A stretch of 64,000 bases of DNA, taken from positions 248,001-312,000 of the forward strand of contig NZ_BAABGY010000008.1 of assembly GCF_039541815.1 (NCBI RefSeq), written 5' to 3'. The position numbers and the translations under genes are program-made. Source of the DNA: Flavisolibacter amylovorans (lineage in GTDB: Bacteria > Bacteroidota > Bacteroidia > Chitinophagales > Chitinophagaceae). Below are positions 18,911-26,458 of the stretch, one piece after another (position 1 is the stretch's first letter; every line of letters begins with the position of its first letter). The notes below the pieces were generated by a model. That model made no database searches. It was not told where the DNA came from and was given only the letters and a program-made list of their open reading frames with translations.

Positions 18911-20191
18911 ATGTATGTGAATGCAATTGAACTGGAAGAACACAATGAGCCGCGCCGGAAGAGACTGGCTATGGAGCTCGAACATATAAGCGAACAGGTG
19001 GGTGCCGATAAGTGCCGCCAGGTGATCGACCTGCTCCGGAAGTTTGAGATTGCCATACCTTCCTGGGCCCTCGGTGCCGGGGGCACGCGCTTTGGCCGCT
19101 TCGGGTTTGGAGGGGAGCCTTCCACGCTTGCTGAAAAGATCGAAGACGTGGGCTTGCTGCAGCAGCTCAACCGGGCATCCGGGGCGATCTCGCTGCACAT
19201 CCCCTGGGATATTCCGGAAGATCCGGAGTCCATCCGGCGGCTGGCGGCCTCTTATGGGCTCAGGTTCGACGCCGTCAACTCCAATACGTTTCAGGACCAA
19301 CCGGGTCAACCGTACAGTTACAAATATGGCTCCCTGCATCATGTGGATGTGCGGGTTCGCAAACAGGCGATTGCGCACAATGTGGAGGTCATCCGTTATG
19401 GAGTGGCGCTCGGGTCGCAATCGCTGGCCCTTTGGCTTGCTGATGGGTCTTCCTACCCGGGCCAGCTTAATTTTCGCCGGGCCTTCGCCAACACCCTGGA
19501 GAGTATGGAAGCGATCTACGCCGAGCTGCCGTCCGATTGGAACCTGCTGGTGGAGTACAAGGCTTTCGAGCCGAATTTTTATTCGATGACGATCGGCGAT
19601 TGGGGACAGGCTTACCTGCTGGCATCCAAGCTGGGGCCCAGGGCAAAGACATTGGTTGATCTTGGCCATCACCTTCCCAATGCCAACATCGAGCAGATCG
19701 TGTCGCTGCTGTTGATGGAGGAAAAGCTGGGCGGCTTTCATTTCAACGATTCCAAGTACGGCGATGATGACCTCACGGTAGGGTGCATCAACCCGTACCA
19801 GCTTTATCTCGTCTTTTCGCAGCTGATCGAGGGGATGGACGCCCGGGGATTGACGCATGCCACCGGCCTTGCCTGGATGATCGACGCATCGCACAACCTT
19901 AAAGACCCGCTGGAAGATTTGCTGCAGTCCGTCGAGGCAATCCTGCAATCCTATGCGCAGGCGCTGCTGGTGGACCAGGATGCGCTCCGGGAGGCGCAGG
20001 AAGCGAGCGATGTGGTGCGCTGCCAGGAGCTATTACAGGATGCGTATCGCACCGATGTGCGCCCGCTGGTGGCGCAGGCACGCATAGAACAGGGTGGGGC
20101 CTGCGCTCCGGTTGAATTTTACCGCCAGCACGGCATCCGGAAACAATTGATGCAGCGGCGTGGTGTTCATGCAAAAGCAACAGGACTATGA
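18911..20191 (+). CDS. rhaI: L-rhamnose isomerase (Pseudomonas stutzeri type)
   Basis: At 426 residues this matches the size of the broad-specificity L-rhamnose isomerases, TIM-barrel enzymes that turn L-rhamnose into L-rhamnulose in the cytoplasm. Metal-site residues can be read directly: E215 in LVEYKAFEP, D250 and H253 in LVDLGHH, H277 in GGFHFND, and D285/D287 in YGDDDL. Their spacing agrees with the P. stutzeri enzyme as I recall it. SLHIPWD (95-100 region) is the conserved substrate loop. The stop overlaps the kinase start by ATGA, so the two are translationally coupled. This isomerase group also acts on allose and other sugars, so rhamnose is the probable but not the only possible substrate. 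Confidence 0.9.
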   Translation: MYVNAIELEEHNEPRRKRLAMELEHISEQVGADKCRQVIDLLRKFEIAIPSWALGAGGTRFGRFGFGGEPSTLAEKIEDVGLLQQLNRASGAISLHIPWDIPEDPESIRRLAASYGLRFDAVNSNTFQDQPGQPYSYKYGSLHHVDVRVRKQAIAHNVEVIRYGVALGSQSLALWLADGSSYPGQLNFRRAFANTLESMEAIYAELPSDWNLLVEYKAFEPNFYSMTIGDWGQAYLLASKLGPRAKTLVDLGHHLPNANIEQIVSLLLMEEKLGGFHFNDSKYGDDDLTVGCINPYQLYLVFSQLIEGMDARGLTHATGLAWMIDASHNLKDPLEDLLQSVEAILQSYAQALLVDQDALREAQEASDVVRCQELLQDAYRTDVRPLVAQARIEQGGACAPVEFYRQHGIRKQLMQRRGVHAKATGL

Positions 20192-21489
20192 AAACCGAAG
20201 TAACTGCCGTATTCGATCTCGGCAAAACGAACAAGAAATTCCTGCTCTATGATGAGGCCCTGCAGCCCGTGTACAAAAGCAGTGTGCAACTACCGGGCGC
20301 AGTGGATGAGGACCTGTACCCGTGCGAGGATTATGTGCTGTTGAAAGACTGGATGCTTTCGACCTTTGCGGAGGCGGTGCACCACGCAAAATACCGCATC
20401 AAAGGGGTTAATTTTTCGGCCTATGGCGCTACGCTTGTGCACCTCAACCGGGCCGGCGAGCCGATTGCGCCGATTTACAATTACCTCAAGCCTTACGACC
20501 CGGCGCTGCAGCATGGATTGTATGAGCGGTATGGCGGGCGGTCTGCATTTTCCAGTCAAACAGCCTCGCCTCCCCTGGGGCACCTCAACTCCGGGCTCAC
20601 CTTGTACTGGTTGCAGCAGCAGCATCCCGACGTATACCGGCAAATCCACAACAGCCTCCACCTGCCTGAATTCTGCAGCTTTCTTTTCAGTGAAGAACGG
20701 TACAGCGGGATCACTTCGGTTGGCTGTCATACGCACCTCTGGGATTTCACGCGCCTCGAATATCATCGATGGGCTGCCGCAGAGGGGCTCCTCGAAAAGC
20801 TGGCACCACTTGCCGCCGCACGCTCGGCTGCGCAGCGTGTTTTCAACGGTGTTCCCGTGCTGGTCGGGCGCGGGCTTCATGATAGTTCGGCCGCGCTGAT
20901 ACCGCACCTCAAGCGGGAGGAGCGTCCGTTTCTGTTGCTCTCTACCGGTACTTGGTGCATTACGCTCAACCCCTTCAGCCAGGAGCCCTTAACGGATACC
21001 GAGTTGGATGCCGACTGCCTCTGCTACCTGAGCTATGAAGGGGCGCCCGTGCGCGCTGCGCGCTATTTCGCCGGGAAGATTCACGAAGACATGGTCAACG
21101 GGCTTTGCAAGGAGTATGGGAAGTCGCCAGCCTATTTTTATGATCTTCCCTTCGACGAGGGCCTCGGTCTTATCGCCGAGGAAGCCTACGACCTTCACGA
21201 AAGCATATCGTATTATCACCAGCCCAATGCCGCGCAGGCTTATCATCATTTCATGTATTCGCTGGTAAGGCATCTCCTGCCGTCGATCCAGCTCGCAAAA
21301 GGCCGTACGCCGGTGCGTCGGCTGATCGTAGAGGGGGGCTTTTGCCGGAATAAGATCTTCATGACCCTTCTCCGGAGGTTTTGCCCGCAAATGGAAGTGC
21401 TGACATCCGGCGATGAGGAAGCCAGCGCCCTGGGTGCAGCCATGCTGACGCAGGAGTTGTATCAGGAGCACGCCCTGGTGATGGCCTGA
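20188..21489 (+). CDS. FGGY-family carbohydrate kinase, probable rhamnulokinase
   Basis: The 433-residue cytoplasmic kinase belongs to the FGGY/ASKHA fold. The N-terminal phosphate loop is FDLGKTNKK (9-17), the catalytic base is D232 in GRGLHDSSAALIP, the second phosphate motif is STGTW (252-256), and the adenosine-loop region holds VEGGFCRNKIF and ASALGAAM. Placed directly between rhaI and the aldolase-dependent steps, it should phosphorylate L-rhamnulose at O1. It is shorter than E. coli RhaB and diverged, so the symbol is withheld. The ATGA overlap with rhaI supports obligatory co-expression. Confidence 0.87.
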   Translation: MKTEVTAVFDLGKTNKKFLLYDEALQPVYKSSVQLPGAVDEDLYPCEDYVLLKDWMLSTFAEAVHHAKYRIKGVNFSAYGATLVHLNRAGEPIAPIYNYLKPYDPALQHGLYERYGGRSAFSSQTASPPLGHLNSGLTLYWLQQQHPDVYRQIHNSLHLPEFCSFLFSEERYSGITSVGCHTHLWDFTRLEYHRWAAAEGLLEKLAPLAAARSAAQRVFNGVPVLVGRGLHDSSAALIPHLKREERPFLLLSTGTWCITLNPFSQEPLTDTELDADCLCYLSYEGAPVRAARYFAGKIHEDMVNGLCKEYGKSPAYFYDLPFDEGLGLIAEEAYDLHESISYYHQPNAAQAYHHFMYSLVRHLLPSIQLAKGRTPVRRLIVEGGFCRNKIFMTLLRRFCPQMEVLTSGDEEASALGAAMLTQELYQEHALVMA

Positions 21490-21533
21490 TTTGTATTTCT
21501 ATTGAATCTCCGGTTGCTCCTGATCTGATTTGT

Positions 21534-22679
21534 ATGATTGCCTACCATCCGTCTTACCCGTCCATTGACGACCTGCGCGCCCGGGCGCGCCGCCGCATCC
21601 CCCGGTTTGCATTCGAATACCTGGATGGTGGGTGCAATGAGGATGTGAACCTCGATCGGAATACGCGAGAGTTGCGGGAGGTGCAGCTACGTCCGCAGTA
21701 TCTGCGTCCGTTCACCGGCGTGCGGCTCGACACGGAGCTGTTCGGGCACACCTACAGCGCGCCCTTCGGCATCGCGCCCATCGGACTACAGGGGCTGATC
21801 TGGCCAGGCGCCCCCCGGATCCTAGCACGTGCTGCCCGGGAGGCGAATATTCCGTTCATCCTCAGTACCGTTACCACCGCCTCGATCGAAGAAATTGCGG
21901 AGATCACGGAAGGGCGCTGCTGGTACCAGCTGTATCACCCGGCCGAAGACCGGATCACCGAAGACATCCTGAAGCGGTTGGAATCAGCCGGGGTGGAGGT
22001 GCTCGTTCTTTTATGCGATGTGCCGTCGTTCGGCTTCCGGCCCCGCGATATCCGGAACGGACTTTCCATGCCCCCGCGGATGACGCTTCGGAATATCGCC
22101 CAGATGCTCGGATGTCCGGCCTGGGGCGTACAGATGCTCCGGCAAGGCATTCCGCAATTCGCCACCATGAAGCGCTATATGCCGGACGGTATGAGCATGA
22201 AGCAGTTGGGGCTTTACATGAACCGGACCTTCGATGGTCGGTTGAGCGAGGAGAAGGTGGCTCGTTTGCGCGCCCGTTGGAAAGGAAAGCTGGTATTGAA
22301 AGGCGTTGCCGGAAGCGAGGACGCCGCAGCGGCCGTCCGGCTTGGGTTAGACGGATTGATCGTTTCCAATCATGGCGGCCGCCAACTGGATGCCGGCGAG
22401 TCTTCCATCCGATCGCTTGAGTCGATTGTCGCCGACTTTGCCGGCCGTATTCCGCTGATGGTAGACAGTGGGCTTCGGGACGGCCCCGATGTAGCCCGTG
22501 CGATGGCCGTTGGTGCTGACTTTACCTTTTTAGGACGCAGCTTTATGTACGGTGTTGCGGCCCTCGGAAATGCGGGCGGCAGGCATACGATTGAGTTGAT
22601 CAGGGCGCAGCTGAAGCAGGTGATGGAGCAGGTGAACTGTGCGCATATAACAGGATTGCCGCAGCATAGGGTGGGGTAG
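21534..22679 (+). CDS. FMN-dependent alpha-hydroxyacid oxidase/dehydrogenase (L-lactate dehydrogenase-like)
   Basis: 381 residues with the canonical FMN hydroxyacid oxidase barrel: SAPFGIAPIG (75-84), the FMN contact region CWYQLY (129-134), K256 in LVLKGV, the catalytic H280 and substrate R283 in VSNHGGRQLD, and the FMN phosphate site VDSGLRDG (310-317) with FLGRSFMYG. It would oxidise L-lactate to pyruvate, which completes the route opened by RhaEW. The usual proline-rich VDVPVLGRRERD stretch is altered here to CDVPSFGFRPRD, so the acceptor or substrate may differ from classical LldD. It is the last gene of the operon, 44 bp after the kinase, and a hairpin follows. Confidence 0.88.
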   Translation: MIAYHPSYPSIDDLRARARRRIPRFAFEYLDGGCNEDVNLDRNTRELREVQLRPQYLRPFTGVRLDTELFGHTYSAPFGIAPIGLQGLIWPGAPRILARAAREANIPFILSTVTTASIEEIAEITEGRCWYQLYHPAEDRITEDILKRLESAGVEVLVLLCDVPSFGFRPRDIRNGLSMPPRMTLRNIAQMLGCPAWGVQMLRQGIPQFATMKRYMPDGMSMKQLGLYMNRTFDGRLSEEKVARLRARWKGKLVLKGVAGSEDAAAAVRLGLDGLIVSNHGGRQLDAGESSIRSLESIVADFAGRIPLMVDSGLRDGPDVARAMAVGADFTFLGRSFMYGVAALGNAGGRHTIELIRAQLKQVMEQVNCAHITGLPQHRVG

Positions 22680-22705
22680 AGGTGGAGTCGGTTCAGGCAA
22701 ATTGA

Positions 22706-22735
22706 AAAGGCCCAGATCTGACGATCGGGGCCTTT
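22706..22735 (+). terminator. Terminator-like hairpin closing the permease-rhamnose operon
   Basis: AAAGGCCC (22706-22713) pairs with GGGCCTTT (22728-22735), and the inner GATC/GATC bases can extend the stem. The T tract is the stem's own TTT, so it is a moderate terminator. It begins 27 bp after the oxidase stop. Confidence 0.5.
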
Positions 22736-22837
22736 GTGCACAGGACTGGTGTCGAACTGCTTAAAACTGAAATGAGGAAGGTTCTTAGCCTTGCTCCCTG
22801 TCTATAAGATGAGTTGCGATCACCAACTCAAATTGAT

Positions 22838-22936
22838 AAGTTGTTGATTAGCAATAGATCAGTTTCGAATAGGTTCGACTTTAGTTCGCCATTCTCCACG
22901 CTTTAAAAGAGCCTCGCGGAAACGCGGGGTTTTTTT
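22838..22936 (+). repeat. Copy A of a 99-bp element ending in a terminator hairpin
   Basis: This block aligns without gaps to 24721-24819, with 75 of 99 bases identical; the last 69 bases are the better conserved part. Shared landmarks are TTCGACTT, GTTCGCC, TTCTCCACGCTTTAAAA and the final hairpin with seven T. The TTCGAC..GTTCGCC stretch recalls a tRNA T-arm and acceptor, but the spacing does not fit a tRNA. The two copies bracket the winged-helix/nucleotidyltransferase module. They may be attachment sites, transposon ends or 3' ends of two related RNA genes. Confidence 0.6.
22912..22936 (+). terminator. Terminator hairpin in element copy A
   Basis: CCTCGCG (22912-22918), a GAAA tetraloop, CGCGGGG (22923-22929), then seven T. 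The paired bases differ from copy B by compensating changes, so the structure rather than the sequence is kept. Confidence 0.75.
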
Positions 22937-23306
22937 ATGTCCCTACCTGAAGCTGGCTGGAGCGTCCCGACGGTACCGTTGGGGGACTATGCAGGAGCGG
23001 AATTTAGTTATATGGGGGAAGAGAACATCGAAATTGAAGAGTCGGCCAATGAGGTAGCTGTAGAGAAAACCCTGAATGGGATCCGAAACTCGGCTCTTAG
23101 GGTGTTTGAGGATTTCTATGATGACTGTATCAATAATTCCCTTTCCATGCGCTCATGTCAATCCACATATCGATTTGGAGCCTTTCACGTCTTAAGTAGA
23201 AGCTGATCTGGATAAGTGCCCGAACTAAATTACATTGTAGTTTTTCAGCTCAATCGGCAACACCAGTTTCTTTAGTCTGAGTGGCTGTAAAGGGGTTTTC
23301 AGAGAG
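22937..23306. other. Intergenic stretch without a supported gene
   Basis: About 370 bp between element copy A and the end of the nucleotidyltransferase gene. An 89-codon frame (22937-23206, +) starts immediately after the terminator T run. It has no recognisable family and no plausible promoter, so I leave it out. Nothing else is evident. Confidence 0.4.
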
Positions 23307-23996
23307 TCAGAAGTCCATGGCCACAAAGTTTTCCAGCTGTTCCTGTATAAAGTCAGCCCTGGATTCCTGTGAGTATTCCAGATTGGCAGATATCCACTCA
23401 CGGAGATACGTTATCCGCACAAGCTTTTGCGCTTCTTCCTTCAAGTATGACCGTACGGATTCTGGGGCTGCTTCCATTTCCTCCCAGATTGTCGACCGGT
23501 TGTTGAATAGGAACACGATGTCCTCAAAATCATGGCTGGTGCGCCCATCCCCACTGCCGCGCCCGTGGAAAGCCTCCAGCTTAGAAGCCACAAAGTAGGG
23601 CGGGGTGAAAATGCGGATTGTATAATCTTCGTCCAGCCGGTGATCCATAGCCGTTTGATAACCTTGCCCATGCCACTTGTTGGAAAAGCCTAGTATGTCT
23701 GCGTCAATCGGTATCACGTCCACGGTGATCCCTTGCACCTTGTACCGGCAGATCACTTTCGATTCATGATCCGGTTGAAATCCTTTCCCCTGAAGCTTTT
23801 CTTCAATCGCTGCATAACCAGTGCGGCTATAGAGCTCCACTACGATATCCACGTCGTCCGTCTCCCGCACGTCCGAAGCTTCACGGTCTGCATAGAGCGA
23901 TACAGTTGCGCCGCCTACAAATACCACTTCGTTTGAGAGATCACCGAGCGCATGATAAACCGCACGAATCCGTGTGATGTTATTCTGATGATTCAC
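23307..23996 (-). CDS. AbiEii/MenT-like nucleotidyltransferase (candidate toxin)
   Basis: 229 residues. The nucleotidyltransferase core shows FVGGATVSLYADR (26-38), with the GG(A)xxL-type loop, and the metal-binding DDVDIVVEL (47-55, D48/D50), followed by a helical C-terminal half (TPPYFVASKLEAFHGRG). This order matches the AbiEii/AbiGii toxin family, whose members transfer nucleotides to RNA or tRNA and arrest growth during phage infection. Its start lies inside the end of the upstream winged-helix gene (17-bp overlap), as in type IV AbiE antitoxin-toxin pairs. The region is visibly more AT-rich than its neighbours and is bracketed by 99-bp repeats, suggesting transfer. A housekeeping nucleotidyltransferase is the alternative. 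Confidence 0.78.
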   Translation of the reverse strand: MNHQNNITRIRAVYHALGDLSNEVVFVGGATVSLYADREASDVRETDDVDIVVELYSRTGYAAIEEKLQGKGFQPDHESKVICRYKVQGITVDVIPIDADILGFSNKWHGQGYQTAMDHRLDEDYTIRIFTPPYFVASKLEAFHGRGSGDGRTSHDFEDIVFLFNNRSTIWEEMEAAPESVRSYLKEEAQKLVRITYLREWISANLEYSQESRADFIQEQLENFVAMDF

Positions 23997-24510
23997 GAAT
24001 CAGGAGTTTTTGCTTCAGAACATTGGTAGCCATCTTTATCTCCCGTATGCGGCCGACGCGAACAATGTCGATACAGGCAAGAAGCAGGTACAGTTTTTCG
24101 TCCTGCTCAGCGATTTTGGGAAGAGCGGAGTAGAGCGGTTCGATGGAAAGCCCTCGCGCCCGCCCTTCTGGTAGTGGCCAGATATATTTGAATTCTGCAT
24201 GAAAGTGCTTTTCAAAATAGGGATGGGCATGCGCCGTGGGTACTCCGTTTACCATAGGGCCAGGCATTTGCGGGAATACATATTGGAGCCCATAGCAAAT
24301 GAACTCAAACAGGCTCAACCGGTGCACCTTTCGCTTTGTCGCGTCGACCAGGCCGGCAAGGTGACTGCGGTTTAGCGACTCACTGATTTCTGCGGGGCTG
24401 AGCGCCAAGTGATATGCCAAGTCCTTGAACTGCCACGACTGCTGCTCCAGACAAATGATCTTGAGCAAAACGACAATATCCTGAGGCCGCATCCCATTGT
24501 GCTTTCGCAT
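23980..24510 (-). CDS. Winged-helix protein, candidate AbiEi-like antitoxin/autorepressor
   Basis: 176 residues from the ATG at 24510 (MRKHNGMRPQD). The N-terminal third reads as a winged helix: VVLLKIICLEQQSWQFKDLAYHL, then the recognition-like LSPAEISESLNRSHLAGLV. The remaining 110 residues are unrecognised. I prefer this start to an ATG at 24585 because a palindromic AATTCGCGAATT block lies at 24529-24540, where an operator would be expected. The gene precedes the nucleotidyltransferase and overlaps it by 17 bp. In AbiE systems a winged-helix AbiEi protein precedes AbiEii and represses the operon, and this pair has the same order. Direct homology to AbiEi is not visible to me. Confidence 0.65.
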   Translation of the reverse strand: MRKHNGMRPQDIVVLLKIICLEQQSWQFKDLAYHLALSPAEISESLNRSHLAGLVDATKRKVHRLSLFEFICYGLQYVFPQMPGPMVNGVPTAHAHPYFEKHFHAEFKYIWPLPEGRARGLSIEPLYSALPKIAEQDEKLYLLLACIDIVRVGRIREIKMATNVLKQKLLIRESSE

Positions 24511-24528
24511 ATCGCAAAAGTAATTCTC

Positions 24529-24547
24529 AATTCGCGAATTGCGAATT
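24529..24547 (-). promoter_or_regulatory. Palindromic operator candidate of the two-gene module
   Basis: AATTCGCGAATT is a perfect 12-bp palindrome, and a further half-site GCGAATT abuts it at 24541-24547. It lies 19-37 bp upstream of the chosen start of the winged-helix gene, the normal place for autorepression by such a protein. No other copy was noticed nearby. Confidence 0.5.
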
Positions 24548-24720
24548 AAAAATTGGATTTGGTTTTCATACGATAAGGAGTTCATCTGAAGGAGGAACGC
24601 GGCCGCGATCACTTCTAGGAAAAGTTGACAATACTATAGGTAAAATGCTTAATACCCGAATCCAGTGCATTACCCTAGCTTTCTTCATGATTCTGAGTCG
24701 CCGGCAATGATCAAATTTGT

Positions 24721-24819
24721 AAGCGATTGACTAACAGAAGGTCCCGCTCCAAATGATTCGACTTCTGTTCGCCCTTCTCCACGCTTTAAAATAGCCTCAC
24801 CGAAAGGTGGGGTTTTTTT
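24721..24819 (+). repeat. Copy B of the 99-bp terminator-ending element
   Basis: Aligns gap-free with 22838-22936. In this copy AACAGAAG (24733-24740) and CTTCTGTT (24762-24769) form a perfect inverted repeat that copy A lacks. The element lies upstream of the winged-helix gene and closes the bracket around the module. There is no plus-strand gene before it that would need its terminator, which hints at an unannotated RNA or a relic. Confidence 0.6.
24795..24819 (+). terminator. Terminator hairpin in element copy B
   Basis: CCTCACC, a GAAA loop, GGTGGGG and seven T. Relative to copy A, the G-C pairs at two stem positions are replaced by A-T and C-G, keeping the helix. Confidence 0.75.
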
Positions 24820-24856
24820 GCTCCGACTTAAGGCACACCGGGGCGTTCTGGCGGTT

Positions 24857-25201
24857 TCAATTGGGGGACAACAGTTCCTTCATCGCTTCCGGGTCCCCAT
24901 ATTCATTTACCTCCATTGCGGGTAGCGGCTTGATCCCGGTCGCTTTTGTGCAGGCGATGACTTCCTTTGCCCTTATTGTTCCTGTTCTCCCGTATACAAA
25001 AGCAGCGGCAGCCATCGCCCGGGTAATGCTGTTACCCGTGTGATCCAGATAAATAGCCGTGACCCGAGACGCGGCGACGATTGGTGCAATCGGCCCCCTT
25101 TTTTGCGAGATGCGTTCCCGCGCTCCCGTGGGTAAAGAGGTAGCTTCGACGAGGGAGAAAAGGTGGTGTGACAGAGGGGGTCGTGTTGCTGCCCAAACTG
25201 C
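24857..25201 (-). pseudogene. Possible gene remnant, unrecognised protein C-terminus
   Basis: On the minus strand the frame is open for over 100 codons to a TGA at 24857-24859 but has no ATG until 25015, which leaves only 52 residues. The predicted sequence looks protein-like rather than random (AIYLDHTGNSITRAMAAAAF, TIRAKEVIACTKATGIKPL, NEYGDPEAMKELLSPN), with many Lys/Glu and a natural ending. It abuts element copy B. I do not recognise the family. It may be a truncated relic left at the edge of a mobile segment, a short gene starting at 25015, or chance. Confidence 0.35.
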
Positions 25202-25279
25202 GATTGTTTACAACTCCATTGCTTACTGGAACAGGTAATCTGCCTCCTGCCGAAGGAGAACGCCACGAAAATGCTGCTG

Positions 25280-26374
25280 ATGAAACACGTATTGCTTGCT
25301 CTGTTTACCCTGGTCTTCATGGACGCCTGCGCACAAGCCGTAGGCCTCACGAAGAAAGAGGTGGTGGCGCTTAAGAAAACGATTGCCCGGGATACGAGCG
25401 CTCAGCGGTTCTATACCTCGCTGAAGCGCACCGCCGATAACGCGCTCTCCGAAATGCCCGACCCGGTAGATACCGTTGTTTCAGAAGGGCACCTGATCAC
25501 CCACCCGAAGAAGATACGGACGCTGCAAGCGCTGAAAGACATCGATAAGATCTACGCCCTGGCCCTTGCCTACAAGGTGGAAGGCCACCCGCCTTACCTG
25601 CAGCAGGCAGCTGCGTACCTCAGCGCCTGGGCAACCGTGAATCAGCCAAGAGGGAACCCGATCAACGATTCCAAGTTCGAGAAGCTGTTCTTTGCCTATG
25701 ACCTGCTGCGCAAGGATGTTCCGGACGATCAGCGCGCAACCATCGACCGCTGGCTCGGAAAAATGGCCGACGAAGAGATGCGCACGGCGGACCGGCAGAA
25801 GAAGAACTCGTTCAGCAACTGGCATTCCCATCGCCTGAAGGTCATTGGCCTCATTGCCTACGTCCTCGATCATGAGGCGTACAAGAATTACGTCGCGGAA
25901 GCGTTGCCCGAGCACATTGAGCGCAACCTGAAGCCGGATGGCAGCGGCTACGACTTCCATGAGCGTGATGCGCTCCACTACCACGTGTATACGCTGGAGC
26001 CGATGATCAGCCTGGCCACGGTGCTGCAACGCGCGGCCCGCAAGGACTATTACCATTTCACATCGCCCTCGGGAGCCTCTATCGGGAAATCCATCGATTT
26101 TCTGATCCCCTTCGTCACCGGAGAAAAGACACACGCGGAGTACGTCAACAGTAAAGCGGCGTTCGATAAGAAGCGGGCGGCCAACAAAGAGCCCGGCTTC
26201 GAGATCGGCGCGCCCTTCAAACCCACGGAAGGTCTTTCGGTGCTGGTGCAGGCGTCGTTTTTCGAAGCCGGGTGCATTGACGTGGTCCGGAAAACGATGC
26301 AGGCCACCGGGACTTATCCTACGTGGCAGGCTGTGATGAACGGGGCACAGAAGACCGCGATGCGCAGGAAGTAG
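25280..26374 (+). CDS. Secreted alginate-lyase-family protein (PL5-like)
   Basis: 364 residues from MKHVLLALFT, with a signal peptide ending near ACAQA. The body is all-helical, as expected for the alpha/alpha toroid of the alginate_lyase family. Family-like segments are LQALKDIDKIYALALAYKV, KLFFAYDLLRK, the active-site-like FSNWHSHRLKVIG (His in the NWH motif), DGSGYDFHERDALHYHVYTL (Tyr/His/Arg cluster) and the closing PTWQAVMNGA. Such enzymes cleave beta-1,4-linked uronates by elimination. It precedes a LacI regulator and uxuA, and a GH88 lies in the same locus, so it probably starts the breakdown of a uronic-acid polymer. Alginate itself is not established as the substrate. Confidence 0.75.
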   Translation: MKHVLLALFTLVFMDACAQAVGLTKKEVVALKKTIARDTSAQRFYTSLKRTADNALSEMPDPVDTVVSEGHLITHPKKIRTLQALKDIDKIYALALAYKVEGHPPYLQQAAAYLSAWATVNQPRGNPINDSKFEKLFFAYDLLRKDVPDDQRATIDRWLGKMADEEMRTADRQKKNSFSNWHSHRLKVIGLIAYVLDHEAYKNYVAEALPEHIERNLKPDGSGYDFHERDALHYHVYTLEPMISLATVLQRAARKDYYHFTSPSGASIGKSIDFLIPFVTGEKTHAEYVNSKAAFDKKRAANKEPGFEIGAPFKPTEGLSVLVQASFFEAGCIDVVRKTMQATGTYPTWQAVMNGAQKTAMRRK

Positions 26375-26458
26375 CAGGATCTATACGGACCGGGTTCTGA
26401 AAAGATCCGGCTCAGAAGAAATGATGTAGGGGAACAAGGCAACAGGGGTCGGTGTGAT

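Noticed and set aside
22838..22936. tRNA gene suggested by TTCGAC..GTTCGCC
   Set aside because: No cloverleaf can be completed: five extra bases separate the would-be T arm from the acceptor, and no matching 5' acceptor strand lies upstream in either copy.
22937..23206. 89-codon frame directly after element copy A
   Set aside because: It starts one base after a terminator T run, has no family likeness, and its beginning partly matches non-coding sequence after copy B.
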